Notes under the pieces: model-generated
Database searches by the model: none
What the model saw: the letters and a program-made list of their open reading frames with translations, nothing else
Told to the model about the DNA's origin: nothing
Made by a program: the position numbers and the translations under genes
Origin: Zygnema cylindricum
Lineage: Eukaryota; Streptophyta; Zygnematophyceae; Zygnematales; Zygnemataceae
Reading direction: 5' to 3'
Length of the DNA stretch: 64,000 nt
Assembly: GCA_037447655.1 (NCBI GenBank)
Contig: JBBHKE010001800.1
Coordinates: forward strand, 124,001 to 188,000
Shown here: piece by piece, positions 1 to 11,394 of the stretch
How positions within the stretch are numbered: the stretch's first letter is position 1
Layout of the letters: each line of letters opens with the position of its first letter

Positions 1-77
1 GTTGGATGAGGAGTTGGAGGCAAAAACCGAGGTCGAAATTCCAAGTAAGCAGAAATGTGCCTTCGGGGGATTCAAAG

Positions 78-700
78 GTGAAACAGGTTCGATTGTGGAC
101 TCAAGTGCCTCATGCACATGTGTAAGGACAAACACATGTTCACAAAAATGAAAAAGATTCTCACCGTAGAGAAAGAGTGCGTAGATGGGAGGATAGTCAC
201 TACTACTTTTGTACGATCAATATATCTGAAAGTGTTACTGGAAGGAAAGACATCCATTGTTACATTCTCTGATGTGTTGTTTATTCCGGAGTTAAACAAA
301 AACCTCATCTCTAATTTTGTGTTAGATGATAAGATTTTTGGCACTAGCACTAGGAAAGAAGTTTTTACTGCTAATTTTGAGGAAGAAGTTTGTTTCACTG
401 CTGAAAAAGGTAGCCATGGGATGTTTAGGCTGATTTTAAGCAATGAAAAGAAGAAATTTTACTATGATGGTGTTCATGATATAATATTATGGCATAAGTG
501 GCTTGGGCATGTGAATCTTGATAAGTTAAAAGAGATGAAAAAGATCAGGGTAGTGGGATGGATTCGATTTGGTGAGAATGAGAATCTAAGTGATTGTGGT
601 GGATGTGCTCAACGAAAAGCACACCGAATAACTTTTCCACAAACCGTAAGGAGAAAAGGTTTTAGATTTGGTACACACAGATATCTTAGGACCGGCTAAA
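78..700 (+). pseudogene. Copia protease edge and GAG pre-integrase domain
   Basis: Around 90-115 one frame reads VDSSASC, the flap of a Copia aspartic protease (usually VDSGASCH). The neighbouring frame continues HMCKDKHMF, so a frameshift lies inside the protease. Downstream residues LWHKWLGHVNLDKL and the pair CGGCAQRKAH are the His/Cys zinc-binding signature of the GAG pre-integrase region. The frame ends at a stop near 699, and the integrase continues in another frame from about 668. This is a pseudogene fragment. Confidence 0.8.
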
Positions 701-1303
701 GTGTCGTCACCTAGGGGGAAAATATTTATGATGACCATCACCGATGATTGGTCTCGGTACTCCAAGGTATATATTTTGAAGAACAAATATAAGGCTCTAG
801 AATATTTTAAGCAATACCAGGCATGGAGTGAGAAACTCTATGAAACCTCAATCAAAAGAGTAAGGAGTGACAATGGTGGTGAGTATACCTCCAACAAGTT
901 TGAGGATTTTTTGATGGAAGATGGAGTACAACACCAAAAGACAGTTCCAAAAAATCCGGAACAGAATGGTGTAGCCGAAAGGTTAAATAAGACACTAAGT
1001 GATAGTGCCAAAAGCATATTGTCTGATAAAAAGATAGGAAAAAGGTTTAGGGCCGAAGCAATGCACTATGCGAATTACCTCAAAAATAGAGTTTTTACTT
1101 TGGCGGTAAAAGGCCAAACACCTTATGACAGATGGACTTGTCGAAAACCAAATATATCTCATCTAAAAGTTTTGAGTGGCCAAGTGTTCGGTACAGATAC
1201 AGATCGATCAAATTGGAAATTATATCCTAAAAGAAAACCAGGATACTTGTTAGGATATGATGAGGATGTTAAAGGATATAGAGTTTATGATCTCAAAAGA
1301 TAA
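668..1303 (+). pseudogene. Copia integrase core
   Basis: This open stretch encodes the rve integrase core. VHTDILGP and SDNGGEY carry the two catalytic aspartates, and PEQNGVAERLNKT carries the catalytic glutamate, so all three acidic residues remain. KGQTPYDRW and GYLLGYDEDVKGYRVYD are the conserved Copia segments after the core. The frame stops at 1303 before linking to the RT. It is in a different frame from the upstream GAG pre-integrase piece, so it cannot be translated as an intact polyprotein. Confidence 0.85.
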
Positions 1304-1491
1304 GATATAATTCTAGTAAAGCATCTAGTAGTTATGGATGACGGAAAATCTGTGGATCCTTTCAAGTATACAAATTCAGTAAAAATCATATTTGAATCAG
1401 AAAATCCGACGACTTTTAGCTTCCTAACTATCAAAGTTTCAGAGAAGATGATATCCTTGCAAGTACAAATCAAACCGAGAAGGACTCAGCC

Positions 1492-2400
1492 GTGGAAACA
1501 CTAGTGACAACTCTACCCGAAGCGGAAGATATGGTGGAAATAGACGCGGAACCGAGGGACAAGGGAGAAGCCGTAATTGTTCCAAAGAATCCAAGGGAAC
1601 CATCTATTCCGACATCAGATTTTGAGGGAGGAAGGAGAAGCAATAAAAGGTTGCAAGAGAAAAAAGTTAATAACAAGGTAACCAAACTATCTCATCCAGA
1701 TGAACCTCAGACTTATGACGACGTAATAAACTGTCCGGAGAGAAACTGGTGGAAAACAACCATCAATGAGGAGATGGCCTCAATCATGGCAGCAAATACT
1801 TGGGAGCTGATGGAGTGTCCACCTGAGCGAAAACGAATTGGTTGTAACTGGGTGTTCAAACTTAAACTAAACATGAATAACACCATCGAGATTAATAAGA
1901 CACGGTTAATGGCCAAAGGAGTTACCCAAAAAGAGGGAATCGACTACGAGGAAACCTTTGCCCCGGTCATCAAACTTCTCTCCGTCCGAATACTTCTCAC
2001 TCAAGCAGCAGCATAAGTCATAGAGGTGCACCAGATGGACATGAAGACAACCTTCCTACATGGAGAACTAGAAGAGGAGATCTTCATGTGACAACCTAAA
2101 AGATTTGTGGAAAAGAAGGGGAGGGTAAGGTATGCCGACTTATCAAATCCCTTTATGGTTTGGAACAGGCCCCTCGGCAGTGGAACAAAAAGCTAGATGA
2201 GGTCTGAGATATATCCGCATCAGTTCACATCACTCAATCTATGTATTTGAGGATGAGGAAGGTGTTATTTTTAATGCAATTTATGTTGATGATTTGCTTG
2301 TTTTAAGTAGATCAATGGATAAAATTAACAAAATTAAAACGGATCTAAAAAGAGGTTTGAGATGAAAATATGGGAGAGGCAAAATACATTTTGAGAAAGA
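1492..2400 (+). pseudogene. Copia reverse transcriptase, N-terminal part
   Basis: An open frame to 2016 contains WWKTTINEEMASIMAANTWE, GCNWVFKLKLN and [13 protein letters not shown], the start of a Copia RT. After the stop the similarity continues through several frames: a MDMKT(A/T)FLHG-like stretch near 2036, SLYGLEQAPRQWN-like coding near 2150-2190, and AIYVDDLLVLSRS, the catalytic YVDD loop, near 2276-2310. Coding similarity ends at GEAKYIL near 2390, where the dispersed repeat begins. Confidence 0.8.
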
Positions 2401-2668
2401 TAGGACCCCCTCTCCCAGAGAGCTTCTGTACAAAAGGTCAACTTTGACCCTCCATAACTTACTGCTCAGGGGAGCAAATTCAGAGATTCTTTTTGCTATC
2501 GACTCAAGGGAGTCTTGCCTTCACAGGGGTGAAGTTGGTCAGAGTTTTTGTCTGCCATGGTGGCAGTTATTTTTGCTTAAACACAAAGGGGTCAGGATTA
2601 TCCTAGAGGCTTCTTAGAAGCTGTCCACTCTGAGGACTTATGGAGGTCTCAAAGTTTCAATTTTTAGA
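2401..2668. repeat. ~270 bp dispersed repeat, copy 1 (inside Copia RT)
   Basis: This stretch aligns by eye with 4139-4434 at roughly three quarters identity. Shared blocks include GAGCAAATTCAGAGAT, TTTTTGCTATCGACTC, AACACAAAGGGGTCAGG and TTATCCTAG. It sits exactly where the Copia RT frame breaks and replaces the RT segment between GEAKYIL and [11 protein letters not shown]. No coding potential, long terminal inverted repeats or poly-A tail are evident. It may be a SINE, a solo LTR fragment or a non-autonomous element. Confidence 0.7.
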
Positions 2669-2674
2669 TGATGA

Positions 2675-3345
2675 ACCAGGTCCTGAAGAACAAAAGTTCA
2701 TGCATACGTTTCCTTCCAGACAAGTAATGGGCAACCTAATCTATTTTATGAACTGTACCCGACCGAATTTAGCTGCAGTTGTAGGAGTGATGTGTAGAAT
2801 CTGAATACACCCACTAAGAGAGATAGGGAGACTGCTAAAAGAGTCCTCAGATATTTGATAGGGACTAGGGAGCTAGGGTTACATTTGGGTGGGGAAAATA
2901 CTGACATCATTACTTTAAGTGATGGCAGTTATGGGGATGCTCCGATGAGGAGATGTACTTCTAGATATGTATTATATGTGGGTGATGGGGCTTGCTGTTG
3001 GAGCAGCAAACAACAAAAGGTTATTGCTCAGTCCACCATGGAGGCTGAGTATATGTCCTCTTGCTTGGTTGTAAAATAGTTTTTGTGGGTGAAATCTTTG
3101 CTAGGTGAATTAGGTTATCTTTAGAGTGGTGTGCATAATTTTTTTTGTGACAATCAGGCAGCCATCCCTATTGTTGTCAATACTAAACACCATTTTAAAG
3201 TTAAAGATATGGATATTTAACTTAGCTTTGTTAAGGATAAAGTAGAAAGCAAGATGATCAGTTTAGACTATAGACCATATAATGAAGTGGTTGCTGCATA
3301 TGATGACCAAACCTATACCTTCCCCTAAATTATTTTTTTGCAGGG
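2675..3345 (+). pseudogene. Copia RT C-terminus and RNase H remnant
   Basis: After the inserted repeat the Copia frame resumes with [32 protein letters not shown] and then RNase H segments: GACCWSSKQQKVIAQSTMEA, a CDNQAA block and HHFKVKDMDI. Several in-frame stops are present (for example after SCLVVK near 3079 and near 3220), so the protein is dead. The order of motifs matches the second, better preserved Copia element at 21598-26363. Confidence 0.8.
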
Positions 3346-4138
3346 AGAATTGTTGTCTTAAATTTAAAAGTGACTAGAAAATAAATGGAGTGTAGAAATT
3401 AATGTTTTCTTTTGGTATTTTTTAGGATTAAAACTTGTAAAATACATAGCAAGGGCAATCTGTCTCTAACTCCTCTCTCAAGCCCCCACACTTGCCGTAG
3501 TCACTGTAGATTAGAGAGAGAGCTAGAGCCATGGCGCCCTAAGCTTCTTAGAGAGACAGAGAGCCGACCCTAGATAGATTTACCATAAGGATTGACGGAC
3601 CCAAAATTTGATCCTAGTACCTGCCGTCCGTCAAAGTAGCCGTTAGCTTTGTCCTATAGTCTAAGACCAGTGCTAAGATATATAGGGTACGATAACTACT
3701 TAAACACAATCAAGTTAGGAATTTCATTTAACACAATGAACGGATTCGTAGAACATAAAATTGGTTATGTACAGTACAGATTAAAGTATCGCACGAAACA
3801 AATATTTTGCACATTTGTTTTGACGGAACAAAGTTAAAAGCCGGTTCTAATCGGACGACCACGATAGAAGCCGATATCACGGAGTGAACGATTTGGCGGT
3901 TTTCGGTCGCCACCACATCAAGGGACACGTGGCAACATCTCATTTTCTTGCGCCACCTCCGGAGAATTTAAGAGCGGGTCAACATATGGTAGGCGTCACC
4001 TCTTTGGCCATGCCGTTCAATGGCCGTACATAAAGTACTTCGGCACCGGTACCTTTCTGTGCGACACATTGTTTTGATTGGTGGCGTACACTAGTAGTAG
4101 AGGGATTACATAGGGGTTGTAGACTTAGTAAAATCTGA
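3346..4138. other. Gene-free stretch; possible Copia 3' LTR at its start
   Basis: No supported coding region. The first ~250 bases after TGTAGAAATTA (3391) could be the 3' LTR of the neighbouring Copia element, including a GA-rich stretch near 3510-3560, but with no partner LTR this cannot be confirmed. The rest shows nothing I recognise. Confidence 0.35.
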
Positions 4139-4434
4139 GGTAGGCAGCCTCTCTTCATAATGCATCTGTTTAATTAGGTCATCTTTGACCCTTTATAATT
4201 ACTTTCCAGAGGAGCAAATTCAGAGATATTTTTTGCTATCGACTCTGGGGAGTCTTGTTTTCACGATGTGAAGGTGGTCAGGGTTTTTGTCTGCCAAGGT
4301 GACAGTTATTCTTACTGAAACACAAAGGGGTCAGGGTTATCCTAGGGGCTTCGTGTGAGCTGCCTACTCCGAGGACCAATGGGGGTCTCCGAGTTGCAAG
4401 CCAGAGGTTGCAAAAGTCAAAATTTTAGATAAAC
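4139..4434. repeat. ~270 bp dispersed repeat, copy 2
   Basis: This is the second copy of the repeat that interrupts the Copia RT at 2401-2668, in the same orientation. It shares GAGCAAATTCAGAGAT, TTTTTGCTATCGACTC, TTTTTGTCTGCCA and AAACACAAAGGGGTCAGG. Both copies start near a C-T-rich CCTCTC stretch and end near TTTTAGAT. There is no coding capacity. Confidence 0.7.
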
Positions 4435-5356
4435 AAAACTGACAATATTTTTTTTTTCAAAATCTGAGTACCTGACGCCTGATTGGTTATGTCACGCTCC
4501 AAAATTGTTAACCGTTACCTGAAATGCGTTTTACGAAAATTGAAGTTAACCGAAACTCGTTTTCTCGCGACTACACGTACCCGCCCGTACCGGAATATGT
4601 ACAAAATTAGTGGTACATCTCCCTCATACCTTCCACGATACCAAGAGTACAAAGTACAATAATGTTGGATTGGACTATACAAAACTTTCATTTGTTTTTC
4701 GTTTTTTGATTACCCGACCGTTCCCGATTTTTTTTTTTTTTGGTGAATCACCCGCCCGAATCTGCCTTGCCCCCTAAATTTTGCAGCCGAATCCGTTCCG
4801 GATCCGACGCGGGCGGTCGGTTACGGTTTCGGCTAACCGTTTGACCTCTGATCAAAGCTTTCCTTTTAAGGCAAAGGCAAAGGCGCAAAATGGCGAAGCA
4901 AAAGCCCGACAGCGCGCTCCGTCACTACATGTACAGGACTGAACTGTACATCTACGCTAACACTGACCGCATTCTATGATTATTGCAGTTCCAAGACCAG
5001 CGGAGAAATGTCCCGAAAAGACGATCTGAGAGAATCCCCTGCTCAGAGCTCTGTCGGTCACTCGGTGCCCACCAATTAGATTGCCCCGCCTGATGTCCTT
5101 TTGTAATTCCGCGTTGCCCCGTACACCTAACGAGCTCAATTGGTATATCGTCCGTACCTATCCGACCTTCCGTGGCAGGCTTTCGGCAGGCTCCCAGTCC
5201 TCTCCAAGAGGCATTCGAAATTCTATGTGAGCAGTTTCACTGGCAACCGTTCATGTCACGCGAGTTTTACAGCTGCGGTTACACATAGAGCGCCTCTTCC
5301 TGCTAAAACTGTGGAAATCGTGTTTGATCTTGCGCCTTTCGCCGCCATCGGCAGCC
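4435..5356. other. Intergenic DNA and presumed 5' flank of the ACR gene
   Basis: No gene is supported here. Short open frames on both strands lack recognisable domains. The last 100-200 bases probably hold the ACR promoter and 5' UTR, but no convincing TATA element or other site stands out. Confidence 0.4.
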
Positions 5357-8300
5357 ATGGTCGGCCCCAGCTTGTCAGAGAAGGACAGTCTGTCTTCCTC
5401 TTGGCCGCCTCTAGTAGGACGCTCTGCCGCCTCCGCTTCTCGCTCTCCTAAGATGGCGCCATTTTCTTCACCTGATGCTCAGTGGCGACAGCCGTATGAT
5501 TCCACTTCAGGTGTAATTTGGAAACTGTTCGCTATTTTGCAAACTTTTATGCAAAAATTTATGGCTGTCTAGCCTTTCCTTATCCAATTACTGACTAGGT
5601 GGGAGGCTGTGGGGCTTGGAAATATGTGGTTGGTGTCATGCAGAGTACGAGACACTCAGTTTAAAGATAAACCCCCCAAGGTGAATTGGAACCCTCCCAG
5701 TCATTCTTGCAGGGATATCCTACAGGGTCTAGGTGAAATAGCTGTCTTCTGCTGCGTTTTACTGCGTATGGCTGAAATTGAGTGTGATTTTTTTTTTTTT
5801 TTTTTGTGCTGATGACTTTTGTAATCTTTTGTACAGGGTTGTGGTGGACAACACGACAGATATGAATTCGACTCTTGTGAAGGTTGACAGTGCTAACCGC
5901 CATGGATGTCTTTTGGAGGTTGTGCAAGTCCTTACGGACCTTGATCTCGTCATATCAAAAGCATACATCTCTTCAGATGGAGGCTGGTTTGTTGATGGTG
6001 AGACTTCATCTTGTCTTCGTGTCTTGGCTCGTTTGTATTCTGCAATTGATTCGGACATTTATATTCCCCTATATCGTTTTTTCCCCATTTTATGCTCCTC
6101 TAGTGTTTGACCTCCAAATCTGTTCTCGCTTTCTCCGCAAAATGATCCTGGAAAATTTGGAGTAGCTCCTTAATTTTTTTTCATTTTGGTTATTGTTTCT
6201 GTTTTGGTGATATGGTGCTGCCTTTTGTGTAGTTGTATGATTCTATTGGACTTTGTTGTGCCAATTTTTATGGCGTCATTGTTTCTTCGATTTTGAACGT
6301 TTCTGAAACGTGAGCTGTTTCTACTGCAGTGTTTCACGTGAAGGATCAGCTCGGCAACAAAGTGGTTGACGAAGGCCTGATAGAGTACATTCAGTCCGTA
6401 AGTTCGTTCTCTGTTGAATCGCTTTTTCCTTCTCTTTTTCTTTGAAAATATATATCATTCACATGCTGATCATATGACCAGTCCTTCTTGTTGGGTATTT
6501 CTTACATCTTCCACTTTATGTCGATGTGTTCATTCCCTTGCGAATCCACAGCATTTTGGCCGACGGATTGGTGATACTCTGTTTGCCATTGTAAAGGCAG
6601 CCATTTTCACTGCCTAGATTCTTTAAATGCTCTACAAATGGCTGTACTAATTTCATATCCTGGAAGTTAAGGATACTCTGCAAAATTGTTAATTGTGAAA
6701 GCTGTCTTTGTTGCGATGCAGGCCTTAGGAGCAAAACGGGAAGTCTCTGTACGGGAGGTCAGGACATGTCTTGGACGGCCAGTGGCTGTTCAGGCATTGG
6801 CGGGCCACACAGCCATTGAACTGACTGGCACAGATCGTCCTGGATTGCTTTCAGAGATTTCGGCAGTGATAACACATTTCGGTTGTAATGTGGCGGGAGC
6901 GGAAGTTTGGACTCATAATATGCGCGTTGCGTGTGTAGTATACATCACAGATCGAGCGACTGGAGGTCCAATTCAAGATCCTCTGTTAATGGCAAATTTG
7001 AAGGAACAGCTTGGACTAGTCATGAAGGCAGATGGTGGTCGTAGTACCTCCAAGACAGATTTTTCAATTGGGCTTACTCACACGGAGCGTCGCCTACATC
7101 AGATGATGTTTGCAGACCGTGACTATGAGGCCTCAACTTCTCGTAACCAGCGTTTGACTTCGCATGATAATTTGAGTGTGTCAGTGCGCAATTGTGGAGA
7201 GACAATGTATTCAATTGTATCCGTAAAGTGCAAAGATCGCCCAAAGCTACTTTTTGATACAGTGTGCACACTGACTGATATGCATTATACAGTCTTCCAT
7301 GCAACCATCGACTCCTCTGAAGAAATTGCCACACAGGTGAATATAAGACAGTTTTCTTAAGTTGATTGTGCAATTTGGCGCTAGGAATGCCTATAGTTCT
7401 ACAGATTGACCGTAGTCGGGCAGGCTAGCTGCTCTGTTTGCACATTGGAATTTGCAAGCACCTATGGAGAGGTGGTGTATTACAGGATAGACTGTATGTG
7501 TGTGGTCATGAGAGTTGTGATGGGTGATGGCACTGGATAAATTTTCTGAATGTATGTTGGTGTTTGTTGCGATGCATAGCTAGGCATGGGTGGATTTAAT
7601 GCTACGGGTTGCATTAATGATACATTTAGGTTGTTATTGGTTAGCAAAATGGAGTTTTTTTGGTACAGGGCTTGCTGCATGGTGTTAATCAGCTTGCCAT
7701 GTATGTAAGCTTGAAAGGGACTGCTGAATCTCTTTTGTTTAACGTCTTATGAGGCCACACCAAAAAATTGTGCATCCTATTTTTGTTGTCATATAGAGTA
7801 CTGCCTTTGGACTGCACTGGTTAAAACAGCAGTACATGAATTTTCTTGCCTTAATGTTTTAATCAAGGCATCTTTGGGGACATGTGATTCATTCATTTGC
7901 AGTTTGGGCCAGGGATTATTTAGCGGTGCTTTCACAATTTTTTGTCCACTTGGTCAATTGTGAGAGATTGCTAAAAGATGGGCATATGTCGCTCACTTAT
8001 CCAACAACTGTGGAGTCAGTTCATCATGTTTATTCCAGGCTATTGGTAGCCCTAAGTTATGTTTAAATATGTCCGTTACATCAGTCTTGTCAGCGGAAGA
8101 TATTGAGATGTGGGCATGTGCTGGATTATCATATGGAGGTTTCTTAGACATTCAGGTGGGTATGAATGAGCTGTTTTTGGGGGATGGTTGTGTGGTTTTC
8201 AAATGGTTGAAAAGTGGACAAGCCGCACTTCCTACATAAGTGCTTGGTGATTGCAGGACACTATGAGTACTTGGATATATGGCATGCTGTTTGGTGAGTG

Positions 8301-9456
8301 AAATGAGGAGATGCAACTAGTTGAACAATAACGGTGCTCTGAACTGGTAGACCTAGCTGCATGTATTTCTTCGTAATGATGGCTATCTGTGCGACAAATT
8401 GCTGGTATGCAGGAGTACTACATTCGCAACATGGAGGGGTGCACGCTTGATTCAGAAGCAGAAAGAGAGCAAGTGATCAAGTGTCTGGAAGCAGCGATAG
8501 AGCGAAGGACTCCTGAGGTAAGCGTATGAATGCCTGTTAAACTGCTGTTGTCCAATGGAGTCTAGAGTTCGACTACTGTCTTGCTGCATTCTACCTGGGT
8601 TGCAAACTCTGCTTTTATGAAAACCTGTCTAGCAAACCCCTTTGTGATATTGATTCCTTAGGTTTGACTGACGTTTTTTATGATTTCAGTTTGGTATTCA
8701 ATGGCCGAGCGAGAAAATTTAGCCAGACAAGCCAAACGAATTTTGGATGGGGCCATTATGATGGTGTATGGGAAGAGCCTCCCAGAAACAGAGTCCAGAA
8801 GCTGTTTGGTCTTTAATAACTTTTCCTGGTCATGAAAGATGTATAGGATGAGCTAGGTGTTTTTAGCTGAATGTCTACAGAGTCAGCAGCTAATGAAGTC
8901 TTATAAGTAGTCCTTCAGTGCTGTTCTGTTGTTGCCGTTTTGGGTCTGAGTTGGTGTGTTCTCTGATGAATTATTGTGTGAATCAACTGGGCTCCTCCTC
9001 AGGCTGATATCTACTGAAAGTTGTTTTTATTGTTGCCTCCAGGGCATTCGGCTGGAACTTCGCACAAGTGACAGACTTGGGCTTCTCTCTGACGTGACGC
9101 GTGTCTTTCGTGAGAATGGACTATCAGTAACAAAGGCTGACGTGGCCACTCAAGGCGAGCAGGCAGTAAACATATTTTATGTAACAGATGCAGCTGGAAA
9201 TCCCGTGGACATGAAAGTGGTGGAGGCCATGCGTCGTGAAATTGGGCACACAGTGCTCCAGGTGAAGGAGGCTGGCACTGAAGTTGCTGTAGAGCAATCT
9301 AAACCTGTCGATAAATCAGGACCGTCGTTTGTACACATGCTTCGTTCTCACTCAGAGCGGTGGCTTATTAACCTCGGACTAGGCCTAGGAGCCTCGCCTC
9401 CATCTGCACCCTCTCCCTCGCATGGTCGTGGGGTAGCTGCAAGCACTCGCTGGTAA
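5357..9456 (+). CDS. ACR: ACT domain repeat (ACR) protein, four ACT domains
   Basis: Proposed exons: 5357-5493, 5837-5997, 6330-6397, 6722-7336, 8413-8517, 9043-9456. All introns have GT/AG ends, the phases agree, and the sum is 1500 nt (499 aa). The ATG at 5357 sits in GCCATGG. ACT1 (about residues 55-105) contains [19 protein letters not shown]2 (about 152-225) has [16 protein letters not shown]3 (about 287-345) has [12 protein letters not shown] and crosses an intron into [13 protein letters not shown]4 (about 363-440) has [16 protein letters not shown]. The C-terminus carries the RSHSERWL segment. ACR proteins are plant proteins thought to sense amino acids or related ligands. They bind small molecules through ACT folds and have no known enzymatic activity. 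Exon 1 is the least certain part because it shows little conservation; the other five are strongly supported by family similarity. Confidence 0.9.
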
Positions 9457-9665
9457 AAAATTGCTGAAAATTCAGATTGGAAATAAGCAGCGTTTATACT
9501 TGGGATATTTACCGAGCAAGATAATATTATCATGAAGAGGCAGTACGTCATCGGCTGGACAGATGGTGTAGAAAGCAGCAATTGATCTTGGTGTGGTTGA
9601 TCACACAGCTTTTATTCAGCTGTGCAAATGGGAGGATGCGCTTCTCGTATTGTGTGTGAACAGTG

Positions 9666-9671
9666 AATAAA
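9666..9671 (+). terminator. Candidate poly(A) signal of the ACR gene
   Basis: An AATAAA hexamer lies about 210 bases after the ACR stop codon, a plausible 3' UTR distance. Only the motif and its position support it. Confidence 0.4.
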
Positions 9672-10484
9672 AATCTGTAGAAGAAATATTGACGGGGCAA
9701 TCGGGTAGGTGAAAGCTGCAATTGCAGGTGCAAATTGTTGGGAATAGCAAAACGCTTCTGTGGTGGGCTTGGCACAGTGTACATATGCAATGCTTGCCTC
9801 TATTTGAAGTATGTAGAGAATGCAGGGAAAGGATACATCCATGGGAAGCAGGTCTGGGCGAGGGTAGCTCTATTCGCCCTAAATCAGTCATTTGAGTGTT
9901 TATGTTTGTGCAGAGTTTTATTAAGGTACCGAAGGTCATGGTCGTAATTTCTACTTTGTTGTTTGGCTGTACACGAGTATGCAAGGATTGAAGTTTGACT
10001 TGTGGACTGATGACACCTCCATTACTTAGTGCATAAAATCTTTCATTTTTTTCAATATTTGTCATTCTTGGTGTCCATCCATTTGTGTACTCCCAATGAG
10101 CAAAGCATACAAATGCTTCAGTCAGGCCACAATACCTGGAAAATTTCAAGTTTGGTTCCTGCATTTGGCATGTGTTATTAGCTGTTTTGCAGTGTTTCTG
10201 GTGGATATTGCAATGGAATGATGTTATCGTTATCTGCTTCTAGATGGTCACTGTTGGCCTGCAGGTACTTTTTGTTAAAACTAATGTTTTCAAACAGAGC
10301 AGAAATGGGGATGGGGTGTGTCCGTTGTATTTTTCGTAACAGTAAAACACTTGTTATCTAAACTTGACCGCCGCAAATTGATTCTTTGGCTATTTCAGTT
10401 GAGCTGTTGTACTGTAATTCGCTAATGGTTTTCTCAATCAAGTTCCTTTTGTTGCCCACTGTGACCTGGTTTGAACCCATGAAG
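9672..10484. other. Gene-free stretch downstream of ACR
   Basis: Long open frames on the minus strand (for example 9616-10164) have no recognisable domain or codon pattern and overlap the ACR 3' UTR. I see nothing else here. Confidence 0.4.
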
Positions 10485-10700
10485 TACACCGCCAATATCT
10501 ATTAGCGTCAATAACGTTGACTCTGTGCTCCATAATTTTTTTTTTCTCAAATAGAATTATCCACTATTTTTAAAAACCCTAAATTTTAATTAGAGTAAAT
10601 GATGTACCCTCAAATTTTGAGATTCCCAATTGGTGGTAATAATGATAATTTTTCTTTAGCGCTATTTATTCCTTGACGCTAAATAGTGATTGGCGGTGTA
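10485..10700. mobile_element. MITE of the TACACCG family, copy 1
   Basis: A 216 bp segment with strong terminal inverted repeats: TACACCGCCAATATCTATTA at the left, and a right end whose reverse complement starts TACACCGCCAATCACTATTT. Both arms continue into AGCGTCAA. TA at each outer edge fits a TA target duplication as in Tc1/mariner-type MITEs. It has no coding capacity. Related copies lie at 33969-34190, 38401-38625, 39655-39879 and 54575-54745. Confidence 0.75.
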
Positions 10701-11394
10701 ATGCATGTTGTTACTAAACAATGTCCAAATAACTTGCAGGAAGTTAAGCATTCCAAGAACAACCTGTACATGTGATAGCAAAGTAGTAACACTTGCAAGG
10801 GTCATGTTGGTTTCCAAAGCGATGAAGTTTTATTGTTTTGAGCTGGCAAAATTCAACTATCTGGTTTGATTCATCAATCTCGCTAATTGTTTCTGATCGT
10901 TCCTTATGGTTTGGGCTAACCTAGAATTGATACTCATCTGAATAGAGTTGACTCTTTTGAGACTGTATGCTAATTGAGGGACAGGGTATACTTGGCTATA
11001 TTACAGCGCAGGAAGCCAGAAAGGAAGATGTGACACAATCTCGCAAAGGTCTGAATCGAGCTTTGTTGGAGTTAAGTTCTGTTGGTAATTTCGAATAAGT
11101 CAAATTTTGTTGATGAGCGGCCGTCAATTCGCATTTGTTGGTTGTTACTCATTCTACGATGATGATACATTGTACATCACTATCAGTATTGGTATTTCTT
11201 TGTCACTTAAATCAATCTTATTATGTCCAATTTTTATCTTGAGACTGTCAGTAGGATGGTTGGAAATTATCTTTCCATTCCAACTGTCGTACTAATCGGA
11301 TAAGTTTAAAAGCAAACCACTGATCCTAGAAGCGATACATTTTATAGTGGTCAAAATTCGAGATGTATATCAAGAGAAACCGGGCATAAGATAG
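10701..11394. other. Gene-free stretch
   Basis: AT-rich DNA between the MITE and the non-LTR relic. No coding region, RNA gene or clear repeat was seen. Confidence 0.35.

Larger units (their letters stand above)
1..3345 (+). mobile_element. Degenerate Ty1/copia retrotransposon (pol remnant)
   Basis: Plus-strand pieces appear in Copia order: protease edge, GAG pre-integrase, integrase, reverse transcriptase, RNase H. The reading frame is broken by several frameshifts and stops, and the RT is split by a ~270 bp repeat at 2401-2668. The 5' end lies outside the window, so there is no 5' LTR. A possible 3' LTR begins near 3391, where a purine stretch ending GGAG is followed by TGTAGAAATTA, but I could not place its end. 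The element is a dead relic, clearly more decayed than the Copia copy at 21598-26363. Confidence 0.9.

Noticed and set aside
5140-5451. Open frame just upstream of ACR
   Set aside because: It overlaps ACR exon 1 in another frame and has no recognisable domain.
8099-8160. Possible extra ACR exon ([18 protein letters not shown])
   Set aside because: ACR proteins join ATQ directly to EYYIR, as the 7336/8413 splice does; no family similarity.
9616-10164. 182-codon minus-strand frame
   Set aside because: It overlaps the ACR 3' end and shows no recognisable domain or splice partners.
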